From: Paramoeba atlantica
Taxonomy: Eukaryota > Discosea
NCBI GenBank assembly: GCA_977017575.1
Contig: CDRNVI010000009.1
Span: forward strand, 372,001 to 436,000
DNA length: 64,000 nucleotides
Reading direction: 5' to 3'
Shown: piece after piece, positions 20,501 through 29,867 of the stretch
How the letters are laid out: every line of letters starts with the position of its first letter
Numbering within the stretch: the first letter of the stretch is position 1
Program-made: the position numbers and the translations under genes
The notes under the pieces: generated by a model
What the model was told of the DNA's origin: nothing
Seen by the model: the letters and a program-made list of their open reading frames with translations, nothing else
Database searches by the model: none

Positions 20501-21054
20501 GGTACCCCAAGGTGAGATAGGTAGGGATTCGGACTGACAGTCCTATTTCAGCACGAAGACGCCATGGTATCCAGGACGGGTGCTGGTCGGGTCGACAGAG
20601 TCTATACTCACGCCTAGCCCGCGAGGGCTAGGTACCCCAAGTGAGGTAGTACACGGGTAGTGAATCTCCTCCCCGTCGGCCAGCATCCTGTTTCGTGACC
20701 GTGTCGCTGTCGACACAGGCCCGCGCCTGCGCCCTCCCGTATAGCAAGGGAAGGGTTCACAAGTCAGGCCGTGGAGAGGTCGAAAGACCCGGTCCGGAAC
20801 GCGCGAATGGATTGGGCATGGATTGCTTGTTTTAATTTTTACTGTTTTTCTTGTTTGTAGTATATACTTAGGGGAGACTAAATTGCTAGTTTTGGGCTGA
20901 GAAAAAAGGTACATCTGTGGACAGAAAAAGAATTGCTAATTTGATTGTTTGTTTTCAACTCGTATACCCCCCCCCAATGGACCTACTTGGTTCGTCTACT
21001 GGGTCAAAATATAGAGGCAATGCCGCGATTCATACTTCTCCCCCCTTATTAATT

Positions 21055-21056
<2 letters not shown>
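20501..21056 (+). repeat. A2 3' UTR, reference copy of the structured RNA
   Basis: Stem 1 at 20613-20632 (CCTAGCCC, GNRA loop GCGA, GGGCTAGG), enclosed by CTCAC and GTGAG. Stem 2 at 20701-20716 (GTGTCG, loop CTGT, CGACAC). Stem 3 at 20732-20755 (CCCTCCC with GGGAAGGG). Stem 4 at 20778-20789 (GGTC, GAAA, GACC). The distal half is AT-rich and ends in CCCCCCTTATTAATTGC before the poly(A). The same stems recur with paired changes in 27719-28227. Confidence 0.8.
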
Positions 21057-21087
<31 letters not shown>

Positions 21088-21089
<2 letters not shown>

Positions 21090-21123
21090 TTAACGATAAA
21101 GATACAGTTTCTGTACCTTGTTG
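21088..21123 (+). other. Spliced-leader exon at the start of A3
   Basis: Reads CTTTAACGATAAAGATACAG followed by TTTCTGTACCTTGTTG. The core GATACAGTTTCTGTAC equals that of the T. cruzi leader as I remember it. It is followed by AATTATT, not by a GT splice donor, so it is an exon joined to mRNA, not an SL RNA gene. One or two more leading A may be hidden in the preceding A tract, which would give an AACT start as in kinetoplastids. Confidence 0.8.
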
Positions 21124-21159
21124 AATTATTTTTCTTTCCCTATTTCTTTTATCCGGACA

Positions 21160-24100
21160 ATGAGGGAGGCTGATTCATGCGGCTCGACGACGATACGAGA
21201 AGATGACCTTTTTGCCCAAGAGGAGAAAACACACACGCCAGGCTCCTGGGACCAGTTTGAGGGTAATCAGCATCTTATCGCTGCAACTAGTACATACGAT
21301 GAATCCCTCTACACGACGCCCATACCAGGAAATATTACACCGGCCTGGCAAGACAAAATGGAAACGGCACTACAATCTTTCCACCGAGAGAAGCAGACAC
21401 CTGACACGGGGATGATTTTATCGGCAGACGAAGAGAGAAATCATTCCAGCGTATCAAGAGACTGTGCCCCCAATACGTCTGGCAAAGGTCAAGAAGTAAC
21501 AAGCCAAACCCCAGAGCGGTACGAACCACATTCCATGGCCACAGCGAGGCTTCTCCCACGAAAAAGCCCTCTTTCTAGCCAAAAGTCGACGCCCAAAATT
21601 TTCGAGAGAGGGGTTAGTAAAGATTCCAAGACTCGCCAACCAGCTAGACGAGACACAATGAGACGTCGCACCTGTCCAGTCGAAGTGTGCAACTGGAGCA
21701 CCGCATCACACGGAGGGAAGTGGCAGGCCTACTACCATCACGTCGCAAGCCAACATAGCGATACTGTGCCTTCGGAATGGTGGGAAAAAGAAGGACGTTT
21801 CTTATGCCCCTCATGCGGCAAGCACTATGATCACAATAAAAAAGCTTCCCATGAGGAAAAATGTCAAGACTCCTTGGGCTCTTACACCTCGTCGCTAACC
21901 TGTGAGCCAGAAACCGAAGAGGCTTCCATTTCCCAAATTTACAAGGATTCGCTCCCGTCTCTTGATTGTGTCTGCTCTTACGCCATCAACACATGCAAAG
22001 ATGTACCATTCCGATGCAGACAACAGTGGGCCTCTGTTTTGACTCAAACAATGGCTGCAGTGGTTAGAGAGAACTCGGTTGAGGCCTGGACACGCTTAGC
22101 GATGCTCCCAAAATGTGTCCTGCCCGCGCCCAAAAGAGGGGGACGAAAAGGAAATTCGTCCTATACCACGAAAACGAGCCAACGCATGGATCGCTGGGAA
22201 TCCAGGGAATACGCGGCACTGTGGAACGAATCTGTTGCGCAAATGGTAAAGAAGCGGGAGAGGAGCGACGATGAGGAAGTGGACGAGTCCGGCAAGGCGG
22301 CGAAACGAGCCGAGTTGCTGGCCAGACAAGGGGAGTTTTCCCGTGCGATGGCAGCCCTTACAGCAGCACCGATGGCACCTGAATCCGAAGAAACTTACGA
22401 AAAACTCCAATCGAAGCACCCAGGTAGATTGCCTTTATCATCTTCCGTCACATTCCGACCCATAGAAGGAGAGCCTTTACATCTATCCGAAGGCGAAGTT
22501 GAAAAGGCACTACGCAGTTTCCGGCGCGGAACATCGGCTGGCACCATGGGCCTCCGCCCTGAGCATCTCCAGAGCGCCTTAGCAGCACACCCTGATGACA
22601 AGGTACAGCCGCTTTTCTATCTCAAGGAAGTCATGAACCTCTTGCTGTCCGGGAAAGGTTGTCTCCAAGTCCAGAAGTTCTTCGGCGGCGCCAGACTATG
22701 TGCCTTAGAAAAAGGAGAAAATGATGTCCGTCCTATTGCTGCCGGCGAAACAATAAGGCGACTTGTGAGCAAAGCGGCCTGCTCCGCAGTAAAGGAAAAG
22801 GCAAGCAAACTACTCTGGCCTCATCAATACGGAGTCGCAACACCTGCAGGGGCCGAACGCCTGATCCACCTGTGTAGGCACGTGATGGCCTCTCAGGCGG
22901 GAAGTTCTGATTTCACGCTATGTAAAGTGGATCTGCGAAATGCCTTTAACAACATCTCAAGAACTGCCTTTGCTGCACTTACGAGGGAGCACTTCCCGGA
23001 GCTCTCCCCGTGGGTTGAATGGTGTTACACCACCGAGAGTATTCTCACTTACGGTTTCCGTCAGATTTCTTCAAAGCAGGGTGTGCAACAAGGGGATCCG
23101 TTGGGTCCTTTACTTTTTTCCCTCGTCATGCAACTGGTTACTACCGAGATAGATCGACAACTTCCTGGTCTTCTTAAGCTTAATCTGTGGTATTTGGATG
23201 ACGGCATTCTCGGGGGGAAGGCTCAAGACGTCAGACGAGCTTTAGACATCATCGAACGAGTCGGCCCACAGTGGGGCATCTTCCTAAACGCCAACAAGTG
23301 CGAGGCGATCACACATCCTGAATCCGCCGAACACCTGGACAGCTTCGGCAACATCCCGACGACTAAAAAGACAAGCGAGGGAAATTTTTCAATTTTAGGT
23401 AGCCCTGTAGGAACGACTGATTTCTGCACAGAATTTCTCCGTGAACACACCCTGTTGCCTGCTGAAGAATCCCTAGCCGCGATCGAATACATGGAAGACC
23501 CGCAAGTTTCCCTCGCACTCATCCGACAGTGTGCTGGTTTCAGCCAAATGGCATATTCTCTTAGAACCACACCCACCAATTCCGTCCATGAGTTATGCGA
23601 AGAACTTGACACAGCAATACTACATACCACGGAACGCTCTATATGTCCTTTAAATGAAGATGCTGCCGCACAAGTACAACGTCCAAAATCTTACGGTGGA
23701 TTCGGGCTGCGCTCTTCAGCGATGCATGCCTCATCGGCGTACGTTTCCTCAGTCTCTTTCGCAGCGGATAAGGACAACTGGAACTCCCTCGACGCAAAAG
23801 ATTTTGCTGATGCAGTACTGGACGTCAATTCACGAGCGGGCACCAGCGTCCTGGAAGAGAAAACCGGTCTAATTTCCCCTCAGCACGCTTCCTCTCTCTC
23901 TCACCTCAAAAAAGTACTGGGTCTCCGTGGATCAAAACGACCTCTCCCGGCGAATCTTCCCGTAGCACCACCCGGAGACACGACGACCCCTTACTTTGAA
24001 CAAACGAAACTCGACCACGAGTTTTCATCTTCCAACGACCGAGTCGCACGCCAAAAGGTGCTCAGCCGTGCAATTTCTTCCCGCGAGTACACCGATGCAT

Positions 24101-24999
24101 ATCAGAAAGCTGATCCTCAAACGAGGGCACGTTGGATATCTCAATCTGGAAAAGGGGCAGGTGACTGGCTGTTTGTCACGCCCTCCAGGGAAAAGGGGCA
24201 CGCCTTTACTAAAACGGAGTTCCGCACCCTGTGCACCTGGTGGCTAGGACAAAAAGTATATCCAGAAACACACCCCTGTCCCGTCTCAGGCTGCACGCTT
24301 CCGATGGGACCACAAGGAGACCACGCATTGGTCTGTAAACACGACTACGGGATCTCTGCGAGGCATAATGCCTTGGCCCTCCAGTTCTTTGACGTTTGTC
24401 AAAAGGCCAATTTGTCTCCGAAAAGGGAGCACAGCCTCGGCAACAGAGGTCCAGGGGGGGCACTCACAAGACCAGGGGATGTGTTCCTTCCGAGCTACAC
24501 GCTCGGTAAAGGCCTTGTCTTTGATTTTGCGGTGACCCACGTCCAGCAACAGAAATATACGGACCTGGTCCGTTCTGCTGGCATGGTAGCTGCAGGGGCC
24601 TTCGCAGAGAAATATGCAACGAACCACAAGCGTGGACAAAGGCAAGAGGCTATAGAGGCCGGACATGATTTCACCGCCATGGTAGTGGAATCGTACGGAT
24701 CATGGAGCCCGACGTCCCTCCATATGCTGAAGAAGATCGCGGGAAAAAGAGCCGCAGCATGTAAGGGTGATATGTCCGAGCAAGCGTCAATGTTTTTTCT
24801 TCTCCAGGACATGAACGTTACGCTCATGCGGTCTCAGGCACGAATGCTTGTAAGACGCATGGCAGACGTGGATATCCATGCCAGTCTCGCTTTACTGAAC
24901 GAGGCACCCTCTGACACCACACCAAATCGTGCCAGCTGCGGACCGGCAGGAGCGATCGAGCCTACAGTGCCTATTCTCACGCCTCGCCTTCGTGAGTGA
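21160..24999 (+). CDS. A3 protein: C2H2 fingers, RT, zinc knuckle, RLE (1279 aa)
   Basis: Start chosen at the first ATG after the leader, 36 nt downstream. Residues 1-170 are polar and probably disordered, with a GSWDQFEGN and TYDESLYTTP motif shared with A8. Finger 1 starts at about 172 (CPVEVC, HHVASQH) and finger 2 at about 216 (CPSCGKHYD). RT holds CKVDLRNAFNN at about 588 and YLDDG at about 678. The knuckle is at about 1040 (CPVSGC, HALVC, ARHN) and the RLE has Asp at about 1107 (RPGDV) and 1122 (FDFAVTH). It should nick target DNA and copy the element RNA there, as R2 does. No stop or frameshift is visible, so it could be active. The gene is co-oriented with A2 and A4 in a tandem array. 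Confidence 0.9.
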   Translation: MREADSCGSTTIREDDLFAQEEKTHTPGSWDQFEGNQHLIAATSTYDESLYTTPIPGNITPAWQDKMETALQSFHREKQTPDTGMILSADEERNHSSVSRDCAPNTSGKGQEVTSQTPERYEPHSMATARLLPRKSPLSSQKSTPKIFERGVSKDSKTRQPARRDTMRRRTCPVEVCNWSTASHGGKWQAYYHHVASQHSDTVPSEWWEKEGRFLCPSCGKHYDHNKKASHEEKCQDSLGSYTSSLTCEPETEEASISQIYKDSLPSLDCVCSYAINTCKDVPFRCRQQWASVLTQTMAAVVRENSVEAWTRLAMLPKCVLPAPKRGGRKGNSSYTTKTSQRMDRWESREYAALWNESVAQMVKKRERSDDEEVDESGKAAKRAELLARQGEFSRAMAALTAAPMAPESEETYEKLQSKHPGRLPLSSSVTFRPIEGEPLHLSEGEVEKALRSFRRGTSAGTMGLRPEHLQSALAAHPDDKVQPLFYLKEVMNLLLSGKGCLQVQKFFGGARLCALEKGENDVRPIAAGETIRRLVSKAACSAVKEKASKLLWPHQYGVATPAGAERLIHLCRHVMASQAGSSDFTLCKVDLRNAFNNISRTAFAALTREHFPELSPWVEWCYTTESILTYGFRQISSKQGVQQGDPLGPLLFSLVMQLVTTEIDRQLPGLLKLNLWYLDDGILGGKAQDVRRALDIIERVGPQWGIFLNANKCEAITHPESAEHLDSFGNIPTTKKTSEGNFSILGSPVGTTDFCTEFLREHTLLPAEESLAAIEYMEDPQVSLALIRQCAGFSQMAYSLRTTPTNSVHELCEELDTAILHTTERSICPLNEDAAAQVQRPKSYGGFGLRSSAMHASSAYVSSVSFAADKDNWNSLDAKDFADAVLDVNSRAGTSVLEEKTGLISPQHASSLSHLKKVLGLRGSKRPLPANLPVAPPGDTTTPYFEQTKLDHEFSSSNDRVARQKVLSRAISSREYTDAYQKADPQTRARWISQSGKGAGDWLFVTPSREKGHAFTKTEFRTLCTWWLGQKVYPETHPCPVSGCTLPMGPQGDHALVCKHDYGISARHNALALQFFDVCQKANLSPKREHSLGNRGPGGALTRPGDVFLPSYTLGKGLVFDFAVTHVQQQKYTDLVRSAGMVAAGAFAEKYATNHKRGQRQEAIEAGHDFTAMVVESYGSWSPTSLHMLKKIAGKRAAACKGDMSEQASMFFLLQDMNVTLMRSQARMLVRRMADVDIHASLALLNEAPSDTTPNRASCGPAGAIEPTVPILTPRLRE

Positions 25000-25543
25000 G
25001 GTACCCCAAGGTGAGATAGGTAGGGATTCGGACTGACAGTCCTATTTCAGCACGAAGACGCCATGGTATCCAGGACGGGTGCTGGTCGGGTCGACAGAGT
25101 CTATACTCACGCCTAGCCCGCGAGGGCTAGGTACCCCAAGTGAGGTAGTACACGGGTAGTGAATCTCCTCCCCGTCGGCCAGCATCCTGTTTCGTGACCG
25201 TGTCGCTGTCGACACAGGCCCGCGCCTGCGCCCTCCCGTATAGCAAGGGAAGGGTTCACAAGTCAGGCCGTGGAGAGGTCGAAAGACCCGGTCCGGAACG
25301 CGCGAATGGATTGGGCATGGATTGCTTGTTTTAATTTTTACTGTTTTTCTTGTTTGTAGTATATACTTAGGGGAGACTAAATTGCTAGTTTTGGGCTGAG
25401 AAAAAAGGTACATCTGTGGACAGAAAAAGAATTGCTAATTTGATTGTTTGTTTTCAACTCGTATACCCCCCCCCAATGGACCTACTTGGTTCGTCTACTG
25501 GGTCAAAATATAGAGGCAATGCCGCGATTCATACTTCTCCCCC

Positions 25544-25546
<3 letters not shown>
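25000..25546 (+). repeat. A3 3' UTR
   Basis: Same as the A2 3' UTR apart from the last bases: it stops at CCCCCCTTA, lacking TTAATTGC, before poly(A) 25547-25576. All four stems are present. Confidence 0.8.
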
Positions 25547-25576
<30 letters not shown>

Positions 25577-25578
<2 letters not shown>

Positions 25579-25612
25579 TTAACGATAAAGATACAGTTTC
25601 TGTACCTTGTTG
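25577..25612 (+). other. Spliced-leader exon at the start of A4
   Basis: Identical to 21088-21123 and again directly after a poly(A). Because 93 bp (leader, UTR and first codons) match A3 exactly, this copy may have arisen by tandem duplication rather than a separate insertion. Confidence 0.75.
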
Positions 25613-25648
25613 AATTATTTTTCTTTCCCTATTTCTTTTATCCGGACA

Positions 25649-27718
25649 ATGAGGGAGGCTGATTCATGCAGGCAGTACGGGGTTGCAGCGGCTGCCGGAT
25701 CAGAGCGAGTCATTCATCTCTGCCGCCGACTAATGTTCAACAATCTGGAAAACGACAATATAACTTTCTGCAAAGTAGACCTCCGAAACGCATTCAATAA
25801 CGTGAGCAGACCAGCTTTTATTTTCCTTACACGTAAGCATTTTCCCGAGCTGTCACCATGGGTGGAGTGGTGTTACGCAAACCCCAGCTGCCTTACCTTT
25901 GATAATTCCTTTATCCCCTCAGCGGAGGGAGTACAGCAAGGAGATCCCCTGGGCCCCCTATTATTTTCGTTGGTATTGGCAGAGGTAACGGAGGACATAG
26001 CATCCCGGTCCCATCTTCTAAATCAGCTTTGGTACCTCGACGACGGGGTGCTAATAGGGGAACCCCAGGAAGTCAGAAAAGCTTTGGACATTCTAGCAGA
26101 GGTCGGTCCAAAGTGGGGACTTTTTCTAAACCTCTCCAAGTGCGAGATTATCACACCCCCAGCGTCAGCACATACGTCGACTTTATTTCCGGACATACCA
26201 AGCGAAAAGATACGGTACGACGGCAATTTTGAGATCCTAGGTACCCCAGTTGGCTCGGCAGAACACTGTACGGACTTCCTTAGGACCCATGCCATCGATC
26301 CAGCCAGCGAAACCCTAGGGGCCACAACGCTGATAGAAGATCCCCAAGTCGCCCTCTCCTTAATACGACAATGTGCCGGCTTTTGCCAGATGGTTTACGC
26401 TCTAAGGACTACTCCCCCGCAAGCCCTCGGAGAACTGCCTCAAGAGCTCGACAAACACTTAACAGAGGCTGTCGAAATTGCACTCTTTCCCCTCGATGCT
26501 AATGCCAAGGACCAAATACAAAGACCCAAACGTCACGGGGGATTCGGCCTCCGATCTTCAGCCCTACATCAGTCGGCCGCCTACGTTTCCTCTGTCGCAT
26601 TCGCCGCAGAAATAGACAAATGGGACCCCACGGAAGCCCAAGGATTTGCCGCTGCTGTTCGCGACGTGAATAATAAGGCAGGGGTCGAGCTGGTAGATGA
26701 AAAGACGGGACGTATCCTTAAACCGCCCTCTCTCATACCGGAACGCCAAAACAACAAGCGAAGCCCCAGTTCCCGGCCCACAAAGCGCAAACTCGGCTCA
26801 TCGCTGGTACCACCACTCCCCGCAGATGTTTCTGAACCGGAAACAATTGTCCCTCGTCAAAAACATCTGAGTGAAGCAATATCAGAGCAGGAGTTCACGG
26901 CAGCATACCGAAAAGCAGAGGCAAGAACCAGGGCCCGGTGGGTTTCACAATCGGGAAGAGGAGCAGGAAACTGGGCCTTCGTAGTACCCTCAAAGAGCAG
27001 AGGTTACGCTTTTACTAAAACTGAGTTCAGGACTCTTTCGCGTTGGTGGCTTGGAATGGACGTCTTCCCGGAAGATCGAACATGCCCAGCAGAAGGCTGC
27101 ACCCTCCCATTGCTAAAGAATGGAGAGCACGCCATACTATGTAAAAACGGACACGGTTTGATATCCCGCCACAACGCCCTGGCACATCAGTTCACTTCTT
27201 TCTGCAGCAAGGCCTTTCTCCAACCACAGAGAGAAAAGAGTCTGGGAAACCGAGGCCCAGGTGGCGCTCTCACTAGACCCGCGGACGTTTTTCTTCCTAC
27301 TGGCTCTCTGGAAAAGGGAGTTCTGGCGCAAGGAATGGTATTAGATTTTGCAGTCACACATGCACAGCAAATGAAGTATTTGGACCTAGTCCGTACTGCT
27401 AGCTGGGTGACACCAGGATCTTTTGCCGGACAGTACGCCGAGACGAAGGCGAGGCAGCGACAAGAAGCGGATGATGCGGGACACCTTTTCGAAGCTATGG
27501 TCGTCGAATCCTTTGGCTCTTGGAGCGAAAGCGCGCTCTCGGTTCTCCGTAATATCGGAGCACAACGGGCTAATGCGTCAAAAGAGCTTCTCTCACGGAG
27601 CCAAGCGCGAAATGACCTCCTAACGGAGCTCAACATTGCCCTGATGCGTTCCCAAGCCAGAATGATGGTTTCACGCATCTGCGTGCCGGATCCCACGGAA
27701 CCTATGGTAGTGACATAG
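25649..27718 (+). CDS. A4 chimeric protein: short A3-type N-terminus fused to RT and RLE
   Basis: 689 codons, open. Seven residues of A3 type (MREADSC) are fused in frame to RQYGVAAAAGSERVIHLC of the other subfamily. It keeps CKVDLRNAFNNVSR, GVQQGDPLGPLLF, YLDDGVLIG, the thumb, knuckle (CPAEGCTLP, HAILC, SRHN) and RLE (LTRPADVFLP, VLDFAVTH). Lacking fingers and the RT front part, it is unlikely to move itself. The join could be a template switch during copying or later recombination. That the frame survived may be chance. Confidence 0.8.
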   Translation: MREADSCRQYGVAAAAGSERVIHLCRRLMFNNLENDNITFCKVDLRNAFNNVSRPAFIFLTRKHFPELSPWVEWCYANPSCLTFDNSFIPSAEGVQQGDPLGPLLFSLVLAEVTEDIASRSHLLNQLWYLDDGVLIGEPQEVRKALDILAEVGPKWGLFLNLSKCEIITPPASAHTSTLFPDIPSEKIRYDGNFEILGTPVGSAEHCTDFLRTHAIDPASETLGATTLIEDPQVALSLIRQCAGFCQMVYALRTTPPQALGELPQELDKHLTEAVEIALFPLDANAKDQIQRPKRHGGFGLRSSALHQSAAYVSSVAFAAEIDKWDPTEAQGFAAAVRDVNNKAGVELVDEKTGRILKPPSLIPERQNNKRSPSSRPTKRKLGSSLVPPLPADVSEPETIVPRQKHLSEAISEQEFTAAYRKAEARTRARWVSQSGRGAGNWAFVVPSKSRGYAFTKTEFRTLSRWWLGMDVFPEDRTCPAEGCTLPLLKNGEHAILCKNGHGLISRHNALAHQFTSFCSKAFLQPQREKSLGNRGPGGALTRPADVFLPTGSLEKGVLAQGMVLDFAVTHAQQMKYLDLVRTASWVTPGSFAGQYAETKARQRQEADDAGHLFEAMVVESFGSWSESALSVLRNIGAQRANASKELLSRSQARNDLLTELNIALMRSQARMMVSRICVPDPTEPMVVT

Positions 27719-28225
27719 GTCGTGGGCACACAAACTGCCGGTCCGGATGCCGGTCGATGCCGACAGGGTCTACGCTCACGCCTAGTCCGCCAGGTCTAGG
27801 TACTCCAAGTGAGGTAGGACAAGGGCTGGGAACTTTGTTCCCTCCCCGTCGGCCAGCATCATGCTCCGCGACCGTGCCGCTGTCGGCACAGGCCCATTGC
27901 TTGCGCCCTCTCGTACAACAAGAGAAGGGTTAACAAGGCAAGCTGGGAGAGGTCGAAAGACCCGGTCCGGAACGCGCGAATGGTTAGGGGAAAGTAAGGG
28001 TCTCTAGCCGAGGGAGACCTTACCCTCCCTGGAAAGCTGGTAAGATTGGTAAGGGGAAGTGGGTAAGATGGGAAAGCATGTATTTGCTAGTTATATATTT
28101 TGCTCGTTTTCAAAATGGGGGGTAGTGAGGGAAAGAAGTTGAGCAAGTAGGAAAGTAAGTGAGAAAGTCATACCGTACATACATATATAAAGTTAGAACT
28201 CGTACTCTTCCCCCCCCTATTATCT

Positions 28226-28227
<2 letters not shown>
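27719..28227 (+). repeat. A4 3' UTR, second subtype
   Basis: Stems with compensating changes relative to A2: stem 1 at 27781-27800 (CCTAGTCC, GCCA, GGTCTAGG), stem 2 at 27874-27889 (GTGCCG, CTGT, CGGCAC), stem 3 at 27906-27929 (CCCTCTC with GAGAAGGG), stem 4 unchanged. After GAACGCGCGAATGG the distal half is unrelated to that of A2, purine-rich with GGTAAG repeats, yet it ends alike in CCCCCCTATTATCTGC. Confidence 0.8.
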
Positions 28228-28262
<35 letters not shown>

Positions 28263-28264
<2 letters not shown>

Positions 28265-29867
28265 GGGACTTTTTCTAAACCTCTCCAAGTGCGAGATTAT
28301 CACACCCCCAGCGTCAGCACATACGTCGACTTTATTTCCGGACATACCAAGCGAAAAGATACGGTACGACGGCAATTTTGAGATCCTAGGTACCCCAGTT
28401 GGCTCGGCAGAACACTGTACGGACTTCCTTAGGACCCATGCCATCGATCCAGCCAGCGAAACCCTAGGGGCCACAACGCTGATAGAAGATCCCCAAGTCG
28501 CCCTCTCCTTAATACGACAATGTGCCGGCTTTTGCCAGATGGTTTACGCTCTAAGGACTACTCCCCCGCAAGCCCTCGGAGAACTGCCTCAAGAGCTCGA
28601 CAAACACTTAACAGAGGCTGTCGAAATTGCACTCTTTCCCCTCGATGCTAATGCCAAGGACCAAATACAAAGACCCAAACGTCACGGGGGATTCGGCCTC
28701 CGATCTTCAGCCCTACATCAGTCGGCCGCCTACGTTTCCTCTGTCGCATTCGCCGCAGAAATAGACAAATGGGACCCCACGGAAGCCCAAGGATTTGCCG
28801 CTGCTGTTCGCGACGTGAATAATAAGGCAGGGGTCGAGCTGGTCGATGAAAAGACGGGACGTATCCTTAAACCGCCCTCTCTCATACCGGAACGCCAAAA
28901 CAACAAGCGAAGCCCCAGTTCCCGGCCCACAAAGCGCAAACTCGGCTCATCGCTGGTACCACCACTCCCCGCAGATGTTTCTGAACCGGAAACAATTGTC
29001 CCTCGTCAAAAACATCTGAGTGAAGCAATATCAGAGCAGGAGTTCACGGCAGCATACCGAAAAGCAGAGGCAAGAACCAGGGCCCGGTGGGTTTCACAAT
29101 CGGGAAGAGGAGCAGGAAACTGGGCCTTCGTAGTACCCTCAAAGAGCAGAGGTTACGCTTTTACTAAAACTGAGTTCAGGACTCTTTCGCGTTGGTGGCT
29201 TGGAATGGACGTCTTCCCGGAAGATCGAACATGCCCAGCAGAAGGCTGCACCCTCCCATTGCTAAAGAATGGAGAGCACGCCATACTATGTAAAAACGGA
29301 CACGGTTTGATATCCCGCCACAACGCCCTGGCACATCAGTTCACTTCTTTCTGCAGCAAGGCCTTTCTCCAACCACAGAGAGAAAAGAGTCTGGGAAACC
29401 GAGGCCCAGGTGGCGCTCTCACTAGACCCGCGGACGTTTTTCTTCCTACTGGCTCTCTGGAAAAGGGAGTTCTGGCGCAAGGAATGGTATTAGATTTTGC
29501 AGTCACACATGCACAGCAAATGAAGTATTTGGACCTAGTCCGTACTGCTAGCTGGGTGACACCAGGATCTTTTGCCGGACAGTACGCCGAGACGAAGGCG
29601 AGGCAGCGACAAGAAGCGGATGATGCGGGACACCTTTTCGAAGCTATGGTCGTCGAATCCTTTGGCTCTTGGAGCGAAAGCGCGCTCTCGGTTCTCCGTA
29701 ATATCGGAGCACAACGGGCTAATGCGTCAAAAGAGCTTCTCTCACGGAGCCAAGCGCGAAATGACCTCCTAACGGAGCTCAACATTGCCCTGATGCGTTC
29801 CCAAGCCAGAATGATGGTTTCACGCATCTGCGTGCCGGATCCCACGGAACCTATGGTAGTGACATAG
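28263..29867 (+). pseudogene. A5 protein remnant, end of RT to RLE
   Basis: 534 codons open from the truncation (LGLFLNLSKCEIITPP) to the stop, without the YLDDG box, which lies just upstream of the break. Thumb, knuckle and RLE are as in A4. It cannot encode an RT. The ATG at 28539 is internal. Confidence 0.75.

Larger units (their letters stand above)
19048..21087 (+). mobile_element. RLE-A copy A2, 5'-truncated, near-identical to the end of A3
   Basis: Covers the C-terminal 483 codons, full 3' UTR and poly(A) (21057-21087). Compared with 23547-25546 I see one base difference in the coding part (19238) and a different end of the UTR (CTTATTAATTGC here). The similarity and the shared following sequence point to a recent tandem duplication. 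Confidence 0.85.
21088..25576 (+). mobile_element. RLE-A copy A3, full length with SL at the 5' end
   Basis: Begins right after the poly(A) of A2 with an SL copy, then a 36-nt 5' UTR, one long frame, the 3' UTR (25000-25546) and poly(A) (25547-25576). This is the only copy in the window with both ends and an unbroken frame. The leader at its very start means the copied template was a mature trans-spliced mRNA. Confidence 0.9.
25577..28262 (+). mobile_element. RLE-A copy A4, chimera of two subfamilies, with SL
   Basis: Starts with an SL (25577-25612) and a 5' UTR identical to A3 up to GATTCATGC at 25669. It then switches to the A1-like subfamily inside the RT domain (AGGCAGTACGGGG). The 3' UTR is 27719-28227 and poly(A) 28228-28262. 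The break removes the fingers and early RT blocks. Confidence 0.85.

Noticed and set aside
20601-20800. tRNA or rRNA gene in the RLE-A 3' UTR
   Set aside because: There are hairpins but no cloverleaf, anticodon arm or TTCGA-box order, and no rRNA-like core.
21088-21123. SL RNA gene
   Set aside because: The exon is not followed by a GT donor or an intron, and the sequences after it differ between copies, so these are exon copies on mRNAs.
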